Assembly (NCBI GenBank): GCA_018241225.1
Contig: JAFEEG010000010.1
Coordinates: 372,001-436,000, forward strand
Length of the DNA: 64,000 nt
Direction: 5' to 3'
Source: Pseudomonadota bacterium
GTDB lineage: Bacteria > Pseudomonadota > Gammaproteobacteria > Burkholderiales > Burkholderiaceae_C
Shown: piece after piece, positions 7,985 to 16,656 of the stretch
How the letters are laid out: each line of letters opens with the position of its first letter
How positions within the stretch are numbered: the stretch's first letter is position 1
Translations under genes and position numbers: made by a program
Notes under the pieces: generated by a model
Told to the model about the DNA's origin: nothing
Databases searched by the model: none
The model's input: only the letters and a program-made list of their open reading frames with translations

Positions 7985-8866
7985 TTACCAACTGGGCGCG
8001 GCTGCCAGCAGCAGGTCTTGAATGGCCTGCACCCGCATGGGCTGGCGGCTGCGCGGCGCGTGGATGAGATGCGCCTTCTGCGCCGGGCCGCTCCAGCGCG
8101 GCAGGACGCGCACCAGCGTGCCGGCATCCAGCAGGTGCCGCACCATCCAGCTGGGCTGCAGCGCAACGCCCGCGCCGGCCTGCACCGCCTCGAGCATGGC
8201 GACCGCGCTGTTGACGCGGTAGCGGGCCGCCAGTTCGATGCGGACAGCGCCATCGGGCCCGTCCAGCGCAACGGTGTCTTCGGGGCTGGCGTAGCGCAGG
8301 TAGTCGTGCCGTGTCAGCTCTTGCGGGGTACGCGGCTTGCCGCGGCTTTTCAGATAGTCGGGCGAGGCCACCAGCCAGCGTGGCCACACCGCCAGCGGCA
8401 GGGCCACCCGGTCGGGCGGCAAAGCGCCGCCGATGCGCAAGGCCAAGTCGATGCGCTCTTGCACCGGGTCGATGAAGCGGTCGTCCAGCATCAGCGTGAC
8501 CTGCAGCTGCGGGTGGCGGGCCATGGCCTGGAGCATGAGGCGGTTCAGCCGCAGCTCGCCCAGCGCGACCGGGGCCGAGATGCGCACCAGTCCTCGGGGC
8601 TCGCGCGTGCGCTGGGTGAGTTCGCCGACGGCCTCGTGGTAGTCCTCCAGCAGGCGCCGGGCGCTGTCGAGAAAGCGCAGCCCTTCGTCCGTGGCGGCGA
8701 CGCGGGTGCTGGCGCGCTCCAGCAGGCGGACGCCCACCGAATGCTCCAGCGCCGCCACCAGCTTGCTGATGGTGGGCTGCGTGGTGTGCAGCTCGCGCGC
8801 GGCGGCCGAGAGGCTGCCCAGGTCCACCGCGCGGACGAAGGCGTTCATGGCCTTGATTCGATCCAT
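7985..8866 (-). CDS. LysR-family transcriptional regulator
   Basis: A 293-residue LysR regulator. The N-terminal winged helix-turn-helix is clear (AFVRAVDLGSLSAAARELH followed by TTQPTISKLVAALEHSVGVR, residues 9-47), with a standard effector-binding domain after about residue 90. I chose ATG 8866 (MDRIKAMNAF); the frame runs much further upstream but without family similarity. It is divergent from a secreted SGNH hydrolase gene with 107 bases between the starts, so that hydrolase is its likely target. The inducer is unknown. Confidence 0.9.
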   Translation of the reverse strand: MDRIKAMNAFVRAVDLGSLSAAARELHTTQPTISKLVAALEHSVGVRLLERASTRVAATDEGLRFLDSARRLLEDYHEAVGELTQRTREPRGLVRISAPVALGELRLNRLMLQAMARHPQLQVTLMLDDRFIDPVQERIDLALRIGGALPPDRVALPLAVWPRWLVASPDYLKSRGKPRTPQELTRHDYLRYASPEDTVALDGPDGAVRIELAARYRVNSAVAMLEAVQAGAGVALQPSWMVRHLLDAGTLVRVLPRWSGPAQKAHLIHAPRSRQPMRVQAIQDLLLAAAPSW

Positions 8867-8973
8867 AGAGCTATTCCATTTTCGATGAGCTTCTCTTCCA
8901 TTTTGCCGTCTGTGCAAAGGTTGTGGCATGGACAAAAGTCGAGGCTTCTTTCTTCCACCCAAGGACCAACCCA

Positions 8974-10242
8974 ATGAATTGCAGACTGAAAGCCACCGCC
9001 CTGGTGGCACCCATGCTTGCCGCCGCGCTGACCTTTGCCAACGCGCAACCGCATCCCGAGCCTGGCCAGCCACCCCGGCACTGGGCAGCCACCTGGATCG
9101 CGCCGGCGCAGCCGTTGTGGGGCAGCGATTTCGCGCTGCCGCTGGGCATGCCGCAGGCGCTGCAGGACAGCACCTTGCGCCAGTTCCTGCGCACCAGCAT
9201 CGGCGGCGATCGCATCCGCATCGTGGTGGACAACCAGTACAGCGACCAGCCCTTGAAGATCGGACGGGCGCATGTGGCCACGCTGGGCAGCCATGGCCGC
9301 GGCGTGCCGGTGCGCTTCGATGGGCAGGAGGGCGTGGTCGTTGCCGCCGGCGCCAAGGCGGTGAGCGACCCCGTGGACTTGGCGGTGGCCGCAGGCACCC
9401 GCCTGCAGGCAGACCTGTACCTGCCCGAGCCCACGCGCCTCGGTGGCTTCCATTGGGACGCACGAGACCAGACGCTGCTGATTCCCGGCGACCGCGCTGG
9501 CCTGGCGGCGCCGCAGGATGCCCAGGTCTTGAGCACGCGTGCCTTTGTTTCGTCGGTGCTGGTTCAGACCGCGGCCCGGCCTTCGGCGGTGGTGGCGCTG
9601 GGCGACTCCATCACGGACGGCAACGGCGCCACGCCCGGCGCCGACAAGCGCTGGCCCGACTTTCTCGCCGGCCGACTTGCGCCGCGCGGCGTGGCGGTAC
9701 TGAACGCGGGCATCTCGGGCAACCGGCTGCTGCGCCCGGGCATGGGCGAGGCCGGCCTGGCCCGCTTGGGCAAGGACGTGCTGGAGCAGCCGGGCGTGGG
9801 CTCGGTGATCGTGCTGCTGGGCACCAACGACATCGGCTGGCCCGGTGGCCCCTTCGCGCCGGCAGAAAAAGGGCCCAGCGTGGACGATCTCAGCCGCGGC
9901 CTGCGCCAACTGGTGGCCCAGGCGCATGTGCACGGCGTGCGGGTGATCGGCGCCACGGTGCCGCCGTTCGAGGACGCCCTCAAGGGCACGCCGCTGGAAG
10001 GCCACTACAGCCCCGCCAAGGAAGCGGTGCGCCAGGCCCTCAACGCCTGGATCCGTACCGCGGGCGCGTTCGATGCAGTGGTCGACTTCGACAAGGAACT
10101 GCGCGACCCGTCGCGCCCGACGCGCCTGCGCCCCGAGTACGACTCGGGCGACCACCTGCACCCCAACGATGCGGGCTACGAGGCGATGGCCAACGTGGTG
10201 AATCTCCAGGCGCTGCTGATGCCGGAGGTGGCCGCCCGCTGA
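8974..10242 (+). CDS. Secreted SGNH/GDSL-family hydrolase
   Basis: A 422-residue esterase-type hydrolase. An N-terminal signal peptide (about residues 1-24, ending TFANA) points to export. The four SGNH blocks are visible: GDSITDG (210-216, nucleophile Ser212), the oxyanion Gly in NAGISGN (244-250), GTNDI (283-287, Asn285) and DHLHP (393-397, catalytic Asp393 and His396). The first 200 residues form an extra beta-rich domain as in carbohydrate or polysaccharide esterases. The start at 8974 places the signal peptide at the N-terminus. A divergent LysR gene probably controls it. Substrate unknown. Confidence 0.9.
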   Translation: MNCRLKATALVAPMLAAALTFANAQPHPEPGQPPRHWAATWIAPAQPLWGSDFALPLGMPQALQDSTLRQFLRTSIGGDRIRIVVDNQYSDQPLKIGRAHVATLGSHGRGVPVRFDGQEGVVVAAGAKAVSDPVDLAVAAGTRLQADLYLPEPTRLGGFHWDARDQTLLIPGDRAGLAAPQDAQVLSTRAFVSSVLVQTAARPSAVVALGDSITDGNGATPGADKRWPDFLAGRLAPRGVAVLNAGISGNRLLRPGMGEAGLARLGKDVLEQPGVGSVIVLLGTNDIGWPGGPFAPAEKGPSVDDLSRGLRQLVAQAHVHGVRVIGATVPPFEDALKGTPLEGHYSPAKEAVRQALNAWIRTAGAFDAVVDFDKELRDPSRPTRLRPEYDSGDHLHPNDAGYEAMANVVNLQALLMPEVAAR

Positions 10243-10255
10243 CCCGGGCCGGGAC

Positions 10256-11083
10256 CTAGCGAGCCAGTGCCAGCTCGCGCAGCCAGGCCTGGCATTGCTC
10301 TGCGCCTTCCAGCGGCCAGTCGACGCGGATGGTCGTGCCGCCCTGGTGCACCTCGATGTGGATGAAGCGACCCGGCGCGGCGGCGCCCTGGCCGAGCAGG
10401 CGAGACCACCAGCTGCCGCCCGTGGTCGCGGCGGGCGCGGCCACAGGAGCCTGCATGGACGGCAACGCCGAGGCCGCCGAAGCCGCTGCAGGTGCGGGTG
10501 CAGGCGAAGGTACCGAAGCACGTTGGCCGGTGGCTGCTGCGGGTGCAGCCTGTGCAACGGCCTTTGCAGCAGGCGCTGCTGACGTCCTGGCCTGCACCGG
10601 GGCGGCGACAGGCACCGGCGTGCCTCCCGCCGCTGCATTGCCGTCGATGCGTGCGCGCAGGTTGTTGCCGAACTCTTCCCACATGCGGTCGGCCTTGGTC
10701 TTCATCACCGACAGGCCGAAGGTGCCCAGGCGCCCCAGCACGTCGACATTGACCTTGATGCGCAGCTCGGTGCCGCCGTCGGCCAGCGGCGTGAGGAAGA
10801 TCTCGCTTTGCTGCTTGAGCGAGCTGGCCACCGAGGCGTCTTCGCCCGTGCCTTCGGCTCGCAGGTAGTCGGGCGCGCGCTGCTCCACGATGTTGGTGCG
10901 CAGCTTGAACTTGGCGCTGACGAAGGCGATCTTCACGTGCATCAGCGCCACGTACTCGGTGGGGCTGATGACGTCGATGGACTGCATGCCGGGCACGCAG
11001 CCACCCATGACCTGCGGGTCGAGCAGCAGCTCCCACACGCGTTGCGGCGCGGCCGCGACGTTCAATGTCTTTTCAATTTCCAT
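10256..11083 (-). CDS. coxG: CoxG-like SRPBCC protein of a molybdenum hydroxylase operon
   Basis: A 275-residue protein with an N-terminal CoxG/SRPBCC lipid-binding-type domain (about 1-150; MEIEKTLNVAAAPQRVWELL, DPQVMGGCVPGMQ). A long Ala/Pro-rich linker (about 150-225) and a short conserved C-terminal block (GRFIHIEVHQGGTTIRVDWP) follow. CoxG proteins recruit or help mature CO dehydrogenase-type enzymes at the membrane. The gene is the last of a minus-strand cluster and overlaps the 2Fe-2S subunit gene by 11 bases, so coupled expression is likely. Confidence 0.85.
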   Translation of the reverse strand: MEIEKTLNVAAAPQRVWELLLDPQVMGGCVPGMQSIDVISPTEYVALMHVKIAFVSAKFKLRTNIVEQRAPDYLRAEGTGEDASVASSLKQQSEIFLTPLADGGTELRIKVNVDVLGRLGTFGLSVMKTKADRMWEEFGNNLRARIDGNAAAGGTPVPVAAPVQARTSAAPAAKAVAQAAPAAATGQRASVPSPAPAPAAASAASALPSMQAPVAAPAATTGGSWWSRLLGQGAAAPGRFIHIEVHQGGTTIRVDWPLEGAEQCQAWLRELALAR

Positions 11084-11567
11084 TTGTCTGGTTCTCCCGC
11101 ATCTTGTCGGCGGCCACCAGCACCGACTCGACGATCTGCGTGTACCCGGTGCAGCGGCACAGGTTGCCGTTCAGGCCATGGCGCACCTCGTCGGCGCTGG
11201 GGTTGGGGTTGTTCTTCAACATCGCGCAGGACGTCATCAGGAAGCCCGGCGTGCAGTAGCCGCACTGCAGGCCGCCGCACTTCATGAAGCTCTCCTGCAG
11301 CGGATGCAGCTGCTCTCCATCGGCCAGGCCTTCGACGGTGCGGATGTCGCGACTCTGCACCTGGACGGCCAGCATCAGGCAGGACTTGACCACCTCGCCG
11401 TCCACCAGCACCGAGCAGGCGCCGCAGATGCCGGTTTCACAGCCGCGCTTGGTGCCGGTGAGCACCAGGTCGTCGCGCAGGAAGTCCGACAGCAGGCGCC
11501 GCGCGGGCACGTGCTCCACGCTGCAGGGCTCACCGTTCACGGTGCAATCGATACGGTGCGTGCTCAT
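11073..11567 (-). CDS. Molybdenum hydroxylase small subunit, 2Fe-2S (CoxS-like)
   Basis: A 164-residue electron-transfer subunit with both expected [2Fe-2S] clusters. The N-terminal plant-ferredoxin type has Cys43, Cys48, Cys51 and Cys63 (RGCETGICGACSVLVDG). The C-terminal helical type has Cys102, Cys105, Cys137 and Cys139 (GLQCGYCTPGF, NLCRCTGY). It passes electrons from the molybdenum centre to the FAD subunit. The start at 11567 overlaps the FAD-subunit stop as ATGA. Length is normal for the CoxS/XdhC-like family. Confidence 0.95.
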   Translation of the reverse strand: MSTHRIDCTVNGEPCSVEHVPARRLLSDFLRDDLVLTGTKRGCETGICGACSVLVDGEVVKSCLMLAVQVQSRDIRTVEGLADGEQLHPLQESFMKCGGLQCGYCTPGFLMTSCAMLKNNPNPSADEVRHGLNGNLCRCTGYTQIVESVLVAADKMRENQTNGN

Positions 11568-12445
11568 GGCTGGGCTCCCTGGATGTTCGTGAGGCCGAAC
11601 AGCTCGGCCACGGTGCGGCGCGCCACGACGCGCACCATCTCGCGGCGGAAGTCGGCGCTGCCGCGTGCGTCGGATACGGGCTCGATGTCTGCCGCGACGA
11701 TGTCCGCCACCTCGTGCACCGCGCGTTCGTCGATCGTGCGGCCTTCGAGGAAAGCCTCGGCGCGGCGCAGGCGCACCGGAATCGGCGTGGATGCTCCCAC
11801 CGCGATGCGCGCCTCGCGGCACAGCTGGCCGTCATGGCGCGCGACAAAGGCCACGCTGGCCAGCGGCCGGTGTTCGGCCGCGGTGCGCAGGAAGCGCGAA
11901 TACACGCCACCGGTGCCCGCGGCCAGCGGCGGCACGCGGATCTCCACCACGATCTCGTCGGGCTCCAGCGCGGTGACGTAGTAGTCAACCAAGAACTCTT
12001 CGATGGACAGGACGCGCTCGCCACGGCTGCTGCCCAGCACCACCTGCGCGCCCAGCGCCATCAGGCAGCCTGGCGGGTCGGTCGACGGGTCGGCATAGCA
12101 GAGGTTGCCGCCGATGGTGCCCTGGTTGCGCACCTGCGGATTGGCCACGCGCGACGCCATGCTGGCCAGCACCGGCACATGCTGGCGCACCAGGGGCGAG
12201 GTGGCCACGTCGGCATGGCGTGCCAGTGCGCCGATACGCAGGCCGTTCTTCGCGTCGAACTCGATGCCGCGCAGCTGCGGCAGGCGCGCCAGCGACACCA
12301 AGTGCGTGGGCGTGAGCATGCGCTGGCGCATGCCCAGCATGAGCGCCGTGCCGCCGGCAATGGCGCGGCAGTCGTCGCCCAGGTCGGCCAGCATGTGGCT
12401 GGCCTCGTGCACGGTGGCCGGTTCCAGGAAATCGAAATCACGCAT
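11564..12445 (-). CDS. Molybdenum hydroxylase medium subunit, FAD-binding (CoxM-like)
   Basis: A 293-residue FAD subunit of the xanthine dehydrogenase/CO dehydrogenase family. The two FAD pyrophosphate-binding motifs are present: AIAGGTALML (28-37) and QGTIGGNLCYADP (108-120). It hands electrons on to an external acceptor. I chose ATG 12445 (MRDFDFLEPATV), which overlaps the large-subunit stop by 8 bases; the frame above is a shadow of the large subunit. Order large-medium-small-coxG is a common arrangement of this enzyme group. Confidence 0.95.
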   Translation of the reverse strand: MRDFDFLEPATVHEASHMLADLGDDCRAIAGGTALMLGMRQRMLTPTHLVSLARLPQLRGIEFDAKNGLRIGALARHADVATSPLVRQHVPVLASMASRVANPQVRNQGTIGGNLCYADPSTDPPGCLMALGAQVVLGSSRGERVLSIEEFLVDYYVTALEPDEIVVEIRVPPLAAGTGGVYSRFLRTAAEHRPLASVAFVARHDGQLCREARIAVGASTPIPVRLRRAEAFLEGRTIDERAVHEVADIVAADIEPVSDARGSADFRREMVRVVARRTVAELFGLTNIQGAQP

Positions 12446-14771
12446 GCCGGGCCTCCTCGTCCTGTGCGCGTTGGGCGGCCAGGGCGGCCAGCACTTTCTC
12501 GGGCGTGATCGGCAGCGTGGTGATGCGCACGCCCACCGCGTCGTACACCGCGTTGGCAATGGCCGGTGCGCCGGGCAGGATGGCGGTTTCGCTCGCGCCC
12601 TTGGCGCCGTAGGGGCCGTTGGGGTCGTTCGACTCGACGAAGCCGCCGCGCAGCATGGGCACCGCATCGGCCGTGGCCATGGTGTAGTCGGCAAAGTTGC
12701 CGTTCATCAGGCGGCCACCCTCGAGCTGCATCTGCTCGTACAGGGCCCAGCCGAAGGCCTGCACCGTGGCGCCGTTGGTCTGGCCGTGGATGGCGGTGGG
12801 GTTCAGCGCCTTGCCGCAGTCGTCCGACACGAAGCTGTCGATCACCGTGACCTGGCCGGTCTCGGTATCCACTTCCACTTCCACCGCCTGGGCGGCGAAG
12901 GAATAGGCCGGCGCGATGTTGCCGTACAGGTTGTCGTCGTGCATGACGGTCTTGGCGTCCCAGGTGCCGCTGACCTGCAGGCCTTCGCCGCCATGGCGCC
13001 ACACATGCAGCCGGGCCAGCTCCGCGATGCCCGCGCGCCGCTCGGGTGCGTGGCTCACGAACACGAAGCCGCCTTGCAGCTTGAGGCTGTCGGGCGGCAC
13101 GCTCCACTGCTGCGAAGCCAGCGCAAAGAGCTTGTCGCGCACCATCCGGCCCGCCACGATCGCGGCGTTGCCCGCCGCGATGGTCACGCGCGAAGCCAGC
13201 GATCCGATGGCGATGGGTGCGGTGTCGGTGTCGGGTGCCAGCACCTGGACGTGCGCCAGCGGCAGGTCCAGCTCGTGCGCGACGATCTGGCTGAGCATGG
13301 TCATCGCGCCCTGGCCCATGTCGCATTCGCCCGAGAGGATGAACACGCGGCCGTCCTCGTTGACCTTGACCACCACGGTGGAGCCGTCCCAGTTGCCGAT
13401 GGTGCGGTTGCCGCTGACGTGCATGGCGGCGGCCATGCCCACGCCGCGGCGCCTGGCGCCTGCAGCGGGCTTGGGCGCGTTGCGCTTGTCCTTCCAGCCG
13501 ATGGCTTGCGTCGCCTGGTCGATGCATTCGACCAGGCCGGTGCTTCCGATCTGCCAGCCGTGGATCGACACCTCGCCGCGCCCGATGGCGTTGCGCTGGT
13601 GGATCTCGACCGGGTCCAGGCCCAGCATGCGCGCCATCGTGTCGATGTGGCTGTTGAGCGCGAACAGCATCTGCGTGCCGCCGAAGCCTCGGAAGGCGCC
13701 GTGCGGCGGGTTGTTGGTGTAGACCAGCGTGGCGTGCGAGCGCACGTTGGGGTTGCGGTGCATGTTGTCGCTGCGCATGGCGGTGACGTGCATCACTTCG
13801 GCGCACAGGCCGCTGTAGGCGCCGCACTCGGCCACGATGCGAACGTCCTTGGCCACGATGATGCCGTTGGCGTCCATGCCCAGCTTGAGCGTGATGCGTT
13901 CGGGCACGCTGGAGCAGGCCGCCAGGAAATCTTCCAGCCGGTTGTTCACCACGCGCACCGGCTTGCCGGTCTTGACCGCCAGCAGGCCCGCCACGAGGTT
14001 GTTGGCGTCTTCCACCAGCTTGCCGCCGAAGCCGCCGCCGGTGGTCGCCTGGATCACGCGGATGCTGGAGATGGGGCGCTCCAGTGCGGCGGCCAGGCGC
14101 AGGCGTGCCTGGGTCACCGACTGGGTGGATGTCCACACCACCAGGCGCCCGTCGGGGTCGATGCTGGCCACCGTGCCCATGGGCTCGAGGTAGCCGGGGT
14201 ATTGGGCGTGGCAGTCGTAGGTGGCTTCGTGCACCACGTGGGCTGCAGCAAAGCCGGCGTCGATGTCGCCACGCGTGAAGCGGATCTCGTGCGCGACGTT
14301 GTTGCGGCCCGGATGCAGCCCCGGCGCTTCTTCGTCCAGCGCTTCGTCGGTGGTGAGGATGGCGGGCAGTTCTTCGTACTCGACGCGGATCAGGTCCAGC
14401 GCGTCGCGCGCAATCTCTTCGGTAACGGCGGCCACGGCGGCCACTTCCTCGCCGGCGAAGCGCACCACGCCTTCGGCCAGGATGCGGCGCTCCTTGTGGT
14501 GCACGCCCCACATGGCGCGCGGCGCGTCGGCGCCGGTGAGCACGGCCTTGACGCCCGGCAGCGCCAGCGCCGCGGACGTGTCGATGGAAACGATGCGTGC
14601 ACTCGGATAGGGGCTGCGCAGCACCTTGCCGTGCAGCATGCCGGCGACCTTGATGTCGCCGGCGTACAGCGCCCGGCCCAGCACCTTGGCCCGCGCCGTC
14701 ACCTGGGGGGTGTCGGCGCCGATGGTCGAGGCGCCGGCACCTTCCGCTCGATCGGAGGGTTGACGGAGCAT
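12438..14771 (-). CDS. Molybdenum hydroxylase large subunit (xanthine dehydrogenase family)
   Basis: A 777-residue catalytic subunit binding the molybdopterin cofactor. Family motifs are clear: GGGFGGK (245-251), GAFRGFGG (358-365), GECDMGQGAMTM, and a C-terminal GASE (725-728) at the place of the base-catalytic Glu. The loop that carries the copper-linked Cys in true form I CO dehydrogenase (AYxCSFR) reads HGAFRGFGG here, so this is not CO dehydrogenase. It is probably a hydroxylase of a heterocycle or other aromatic substrate. I chose ATG 14771, which sits 5 bases after the TctC-like gene's stop. Confidence 0.93.
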   Translation of the reverse strand: MLRQPSDRAEGAGASTIGADTPQVTARAKVLGRALYAGDIKVAGMLHGKVLRSPYPSARIVSIDTSAALALPGVKAVLTGADAPRAMWGVHHKERRILAEGVVRFAGEEVAAVAAVTEEIARDALDLIRVEYEELPAILTTDEALDEEAPGLHPGRNNVAHEIRFTRGDIDAGFAAAHVVHEATYDCHAQYPGYLEPMGTVASIDPDGRLVVWTSTQSVTQARLRLAAALERPISSIRVIQATTGGGFGGKLVEDANNLVAGLLAVKTGKPVRVVNNRLEDFLAACSSVPERITLKLGMDANGIIVAKDVRIVAECGAYSGLCAEVMHVTAMRSDNMHRNPNVRSHATLVYTNNPPHGAFRGFGGTQMLFALNSHIDTMARMLGLDPVEIHQRNAIGRGEVSIHGWQIGSTGLVECIDQATQAIGWKDKRNAPKPAAGARRRGVGMAAAMHVSGNRTIGNWDGSTVVVKVNEDGRVFILSGECDMGQGAMTMLSQIVAHELDLPLAHVQVLAPDTDTAPIAIGSLASRVTIAAGNAAIVAGRMVRDKLFALASQQWSVPPDSLKLQGGFVFVSHAPERRAGIAELARLHVWRHGGEGLQVSGTWDAKTVMHDDNLYGNIAPAYSFAAQAVEVEVDTETGQVTVIDSFVSDDCGKALNPTAIHGQTNGATVQAFGWALYEQMQLEGGRLMNGNFADYTMATADAVPMLRGGFVESNDPNGPYGAKGASETAILPGAPAIANAVYDAVGVRITTLPITPEKVLAALAAQRAQDEEARHA

Positions 14772-14776
14772 GGCGC

Positions 14777-15769
14777 TTATTCCGCGACGATGCCCAGGTC
14801 CTGGATCACCTTGCCCATGACGGCGTAGTCGCTGGCGTTGATCTTGGCCAGCACCTCGGGCGAGCCGCCGGCGGGCAGGGCGCCGAAGAAGGCCAGCTTC
14901 TCGACCACTTCGGGCGATTTCAGGATCTCGTTGAGGTTCTCGTTGAGCAGCTTGACGATCGGGGCCGGCGTGCCCTTGGGCGCCATGAAGCCGTTCCAGG
15001 CACCCACCACCACGTTCTTGTAGCCCAGCTCCTTGAGGGTCGGCACTTCGGGCGCGATGGGCGAGCGCTGCGCGTCGCCGATGGCCAGCGGAATCAGGCG
15101 TCCCGTCTGCAGGTACTGGCGCACGGCGCCGAAGGTGACCCAGGCGGTGTCCACGTGGCCGGCCACCACGTCGGTGACCGAGGGGCCCACGCCGCGGTAG
15201 GGCACGTGCGTGAGCTTCACGCCCGCGGCCTGGTTGAGCCACTCGCCCACGATGTGCATCGGCGAGCCGGCACCCGGGCTGGCGTAGGTGACGGGCTTGC
15301 CCGACTTGGCCTTGGCGATCAGCTCGGGCAGCGTCTTCACGCCCACGCCCGGGAAGGCCACCAGCACCAGCGGCTGCGTGGCGGTGTTGATGATGGGCGC
15401 GAAGCCGTTGAGCACGTCGTAGCCGGCGCTGGGCGAGAGCTTCATCACCAGCGGTGCGGTGGTGAAGGGGTTGGGCGTGAACAGCAGCGTGTAGCCGTCG
15501 TTGGCGGCGCGGCTGACGTAGTTGTTGCCCAGGGCACCGCCGGCACCCGGCTTGTTGTCGATGATCACCGGCTGCTTCAGGCGCTGCGAGAGCTTGTCGG
15601 CAAACAGGCGGGCAATAGCGTCCGTGTCCCCACCGGGCGGATACGACACCACCACCGTGATCGGCTTGCTGGGGTAGTTCCCCTGCGCAAGCGCCGGGGC
15701 GGCAACAAGGGTGCTGGCGGCCATCGCGGTCGCGAGGCTCAGGAGGTGGCGGCGGGTGGGGAAGTTCAA
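14777..15769 (-). CDS. Tripartite tricarboxylate transporter binding protein (Bug/TctC family)
   Basis: A 330-residue periplasmic binding protein with a signal peptide (about 1-28, ending APALAQG) and the Bug signature YPSKPITVVVSYPPGGDTDA near the mature N-terminus. Bug proteins bind small carboxylates and aromatic acids and are greatly expanded in Burkholderiales. The start is TTG at 15769. No TctA/TctB membrane subunits lie nearby, as is common for orphan Bug proteins. It is the first gene of the molybdenum hydroxylase unit and may capture that enzyme's substrate. Confidence 0.93.
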   Translation of the reverse strand: MNFPTRRHLLSLATAMAASTLVAAPALAQGNYPSKPITVVVSYPPGGDTDAIARLFADKLSQRLKQPVIIDNKPGAGGALGNNYVSRAANDGYTLLFTPNPFTTAPLVMKLSPSAGYDVLNGFAPIINTATQPLVLVAFPGVGVKTLPELIAKAKSGKPVTYASPGAGSPMHIVGEWLNQAAGVKLTHVPYRGVGPSVTDVVAGHVDTAWVTFGAVRQYLQTGRLIPLAIGDAQRSPIAPEVPTLKELGYKNVVVGAWNGFMAPKGTPAPIVKLLNENLNEILKSPEVVEKLAFFGALPAGGSPEVLAKINASDYAVMGKVIQDLGIVAE

Positions 15770-15842
15770 GGCGGGCTCCGTGGGGAAGGAAGGGTCACGC
15801 TGGGCTGGCGTGGGTGGCTTTTTGACTGAAAACGTTCCTTAT

Positions 15843-15884
15843 GTGAAACATGAGTTCACTAATGAAGTAAGATTTTCAGTCTTA
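15843..15884. promoter_or_regulatory. AT-rich divergent control region with short inverted repeats
   Basis: Between the divergent TctC and MarR genes the sequence becomes unusually AT-rich. It holds two imperfect dyads, GTGAA-N7-TTCAC (15843-15859) and TAAGA-N7-TCTTA (15868-15884). These may be part of regulator or promoter sites for the hydroxylase operon; individual importance is uncertain. Confidence 0.4.
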
Positions 15885-15914
15885 AATTGATCTATCAACT
15901 TGCCGTAACTACCT

Positions 15915-15930
15915 ATTGACATTTGTCAAT
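15915..15930. promoter_or_regulatory. Probable MarR operator, ATTGACA-TT-TGTCAAT
   Basis: A perfect 7-base inverted repeat separated by two bases lies in the divergent intergenic region 59 bases before the MarR start. Palindromes of 16-18 bases with this AT-flanked layout are typical MarR-family sites, so it likely mediates autoregulation and control of the hydroxylase operon. Confidence 0.65.
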
Positions 15931-15988
15931 ATTAAATAGGGATTTGAGAGATCCCGAGGCTGGTCCGGCATGGAACAATTCGCGCCCA

Positions 15989-16561
15989 ATGAGTGAGCAA
16001 AACACCCCTTCTTCGCCCGCGGACGAGGCGCCGACCCCGTGGCACGACCTGGACGAGGCCGGCAGCAGCCTCACGGTCGATGCCTTCATCACGACCCTGA
16101 TGAGCCAGGTCGGCAACGCCTTGCGCCGCACGATCACGCTGCCCTATGCGGACCAGTTCGGCCTGTCGATTTCGGAGTGGCGCCTGCTGGCGCTGGTGGC
16201 GCATGCGCAGCGTGTTGCCTTCAGCGACCTGGTGCTGCAGTCCAGCTCCGACAAGGCGCTGGTCAGCCGCACGCTCAAGCTGCTCGAAGGCCGAGGCCTG
16301 GTGGCGCTGGAGGCCGAAGGCAACACGCCGCGCAAGAAGATCTACTGCGTGATCACGCCCAGCGGGCAAGACCTGCATGCCCAGGCCATTCCCATTGCCA
16401 AGGCGCGCCAGGCCGCGGCCATCCGCGTGTTGCCGGTCGAGGAGCGCGACGCCATGTTTCGCGCACTGCTCAGGCTGCGCACCTACTGTCGCGACATGGA
16501 GGAAGAAGGCCGCGACGCGGGCGGCGGCCAGCGGCGCGGGTCGCTGGGCCTCGACATCTAG
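15989..16561 (+). CDS. MarR-family transcriptional regulator
   Basis: A 190-residue MarR regulator with a winged helix-turn-helix core: LSISEWRLLALVAHAQRVAF, DLVLQSSSDKALVSRTLKLL and the wing EGNTPRKKIYCVITPSG. Dimer helices flank it on both sides, and the tail is Gly/Arg-rich. I chose ATG 15989 (MSEQNTPSS); an in-frame TTG at 15923 would put the start inside the palindromic operator. It is divergent from the TctC/molybdenum hydroxylase genes and is their likely repressor. The ligand is probably the aromatic substrate or an intermediate. Confidence 0.9.
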   Translation: MSEQNTPSSPADEAPTPWHDLDEAGSSLTVDAFITTLMSQVGNALRRTITLPYADQFGLSISEWRLLALVAHAQRVAFSDLVLQSSSDKALVSRTLKLLEGRGLVALEAEGNTPRKKIYCVITPSGQDLHAQAIPIAKARQAAAIRVLPVEERDAMFRALLRLRTYCRDMEEEGRDAGGGQRRGSLGLDI

Positions 16562-16656
16562 GCCAGCGCGGCGCTACCCTGAGCGCCAGGACGGCACCCG
16601 AACAAGAGGTGCTGCCTGCGTGCTGGGTCTGTCACATATCAGGAAGGAAACACATC

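Noticed and set aside
12438..14771. Annotation of the large subunit as carbon monoxide dehydrogenase
   Set aside because: The diagnostic AYxCSFR active-site loop of form I enzymes is absent; the loop reads HGAFRGFGG as in other molybdenum hydroxylases.
15923..15988. Longer MarR start at TTG 15923
   Set aside because: It would start inside the palindromic operator and the added 22 residues lack family likeness; ATG 15989 is preferred.
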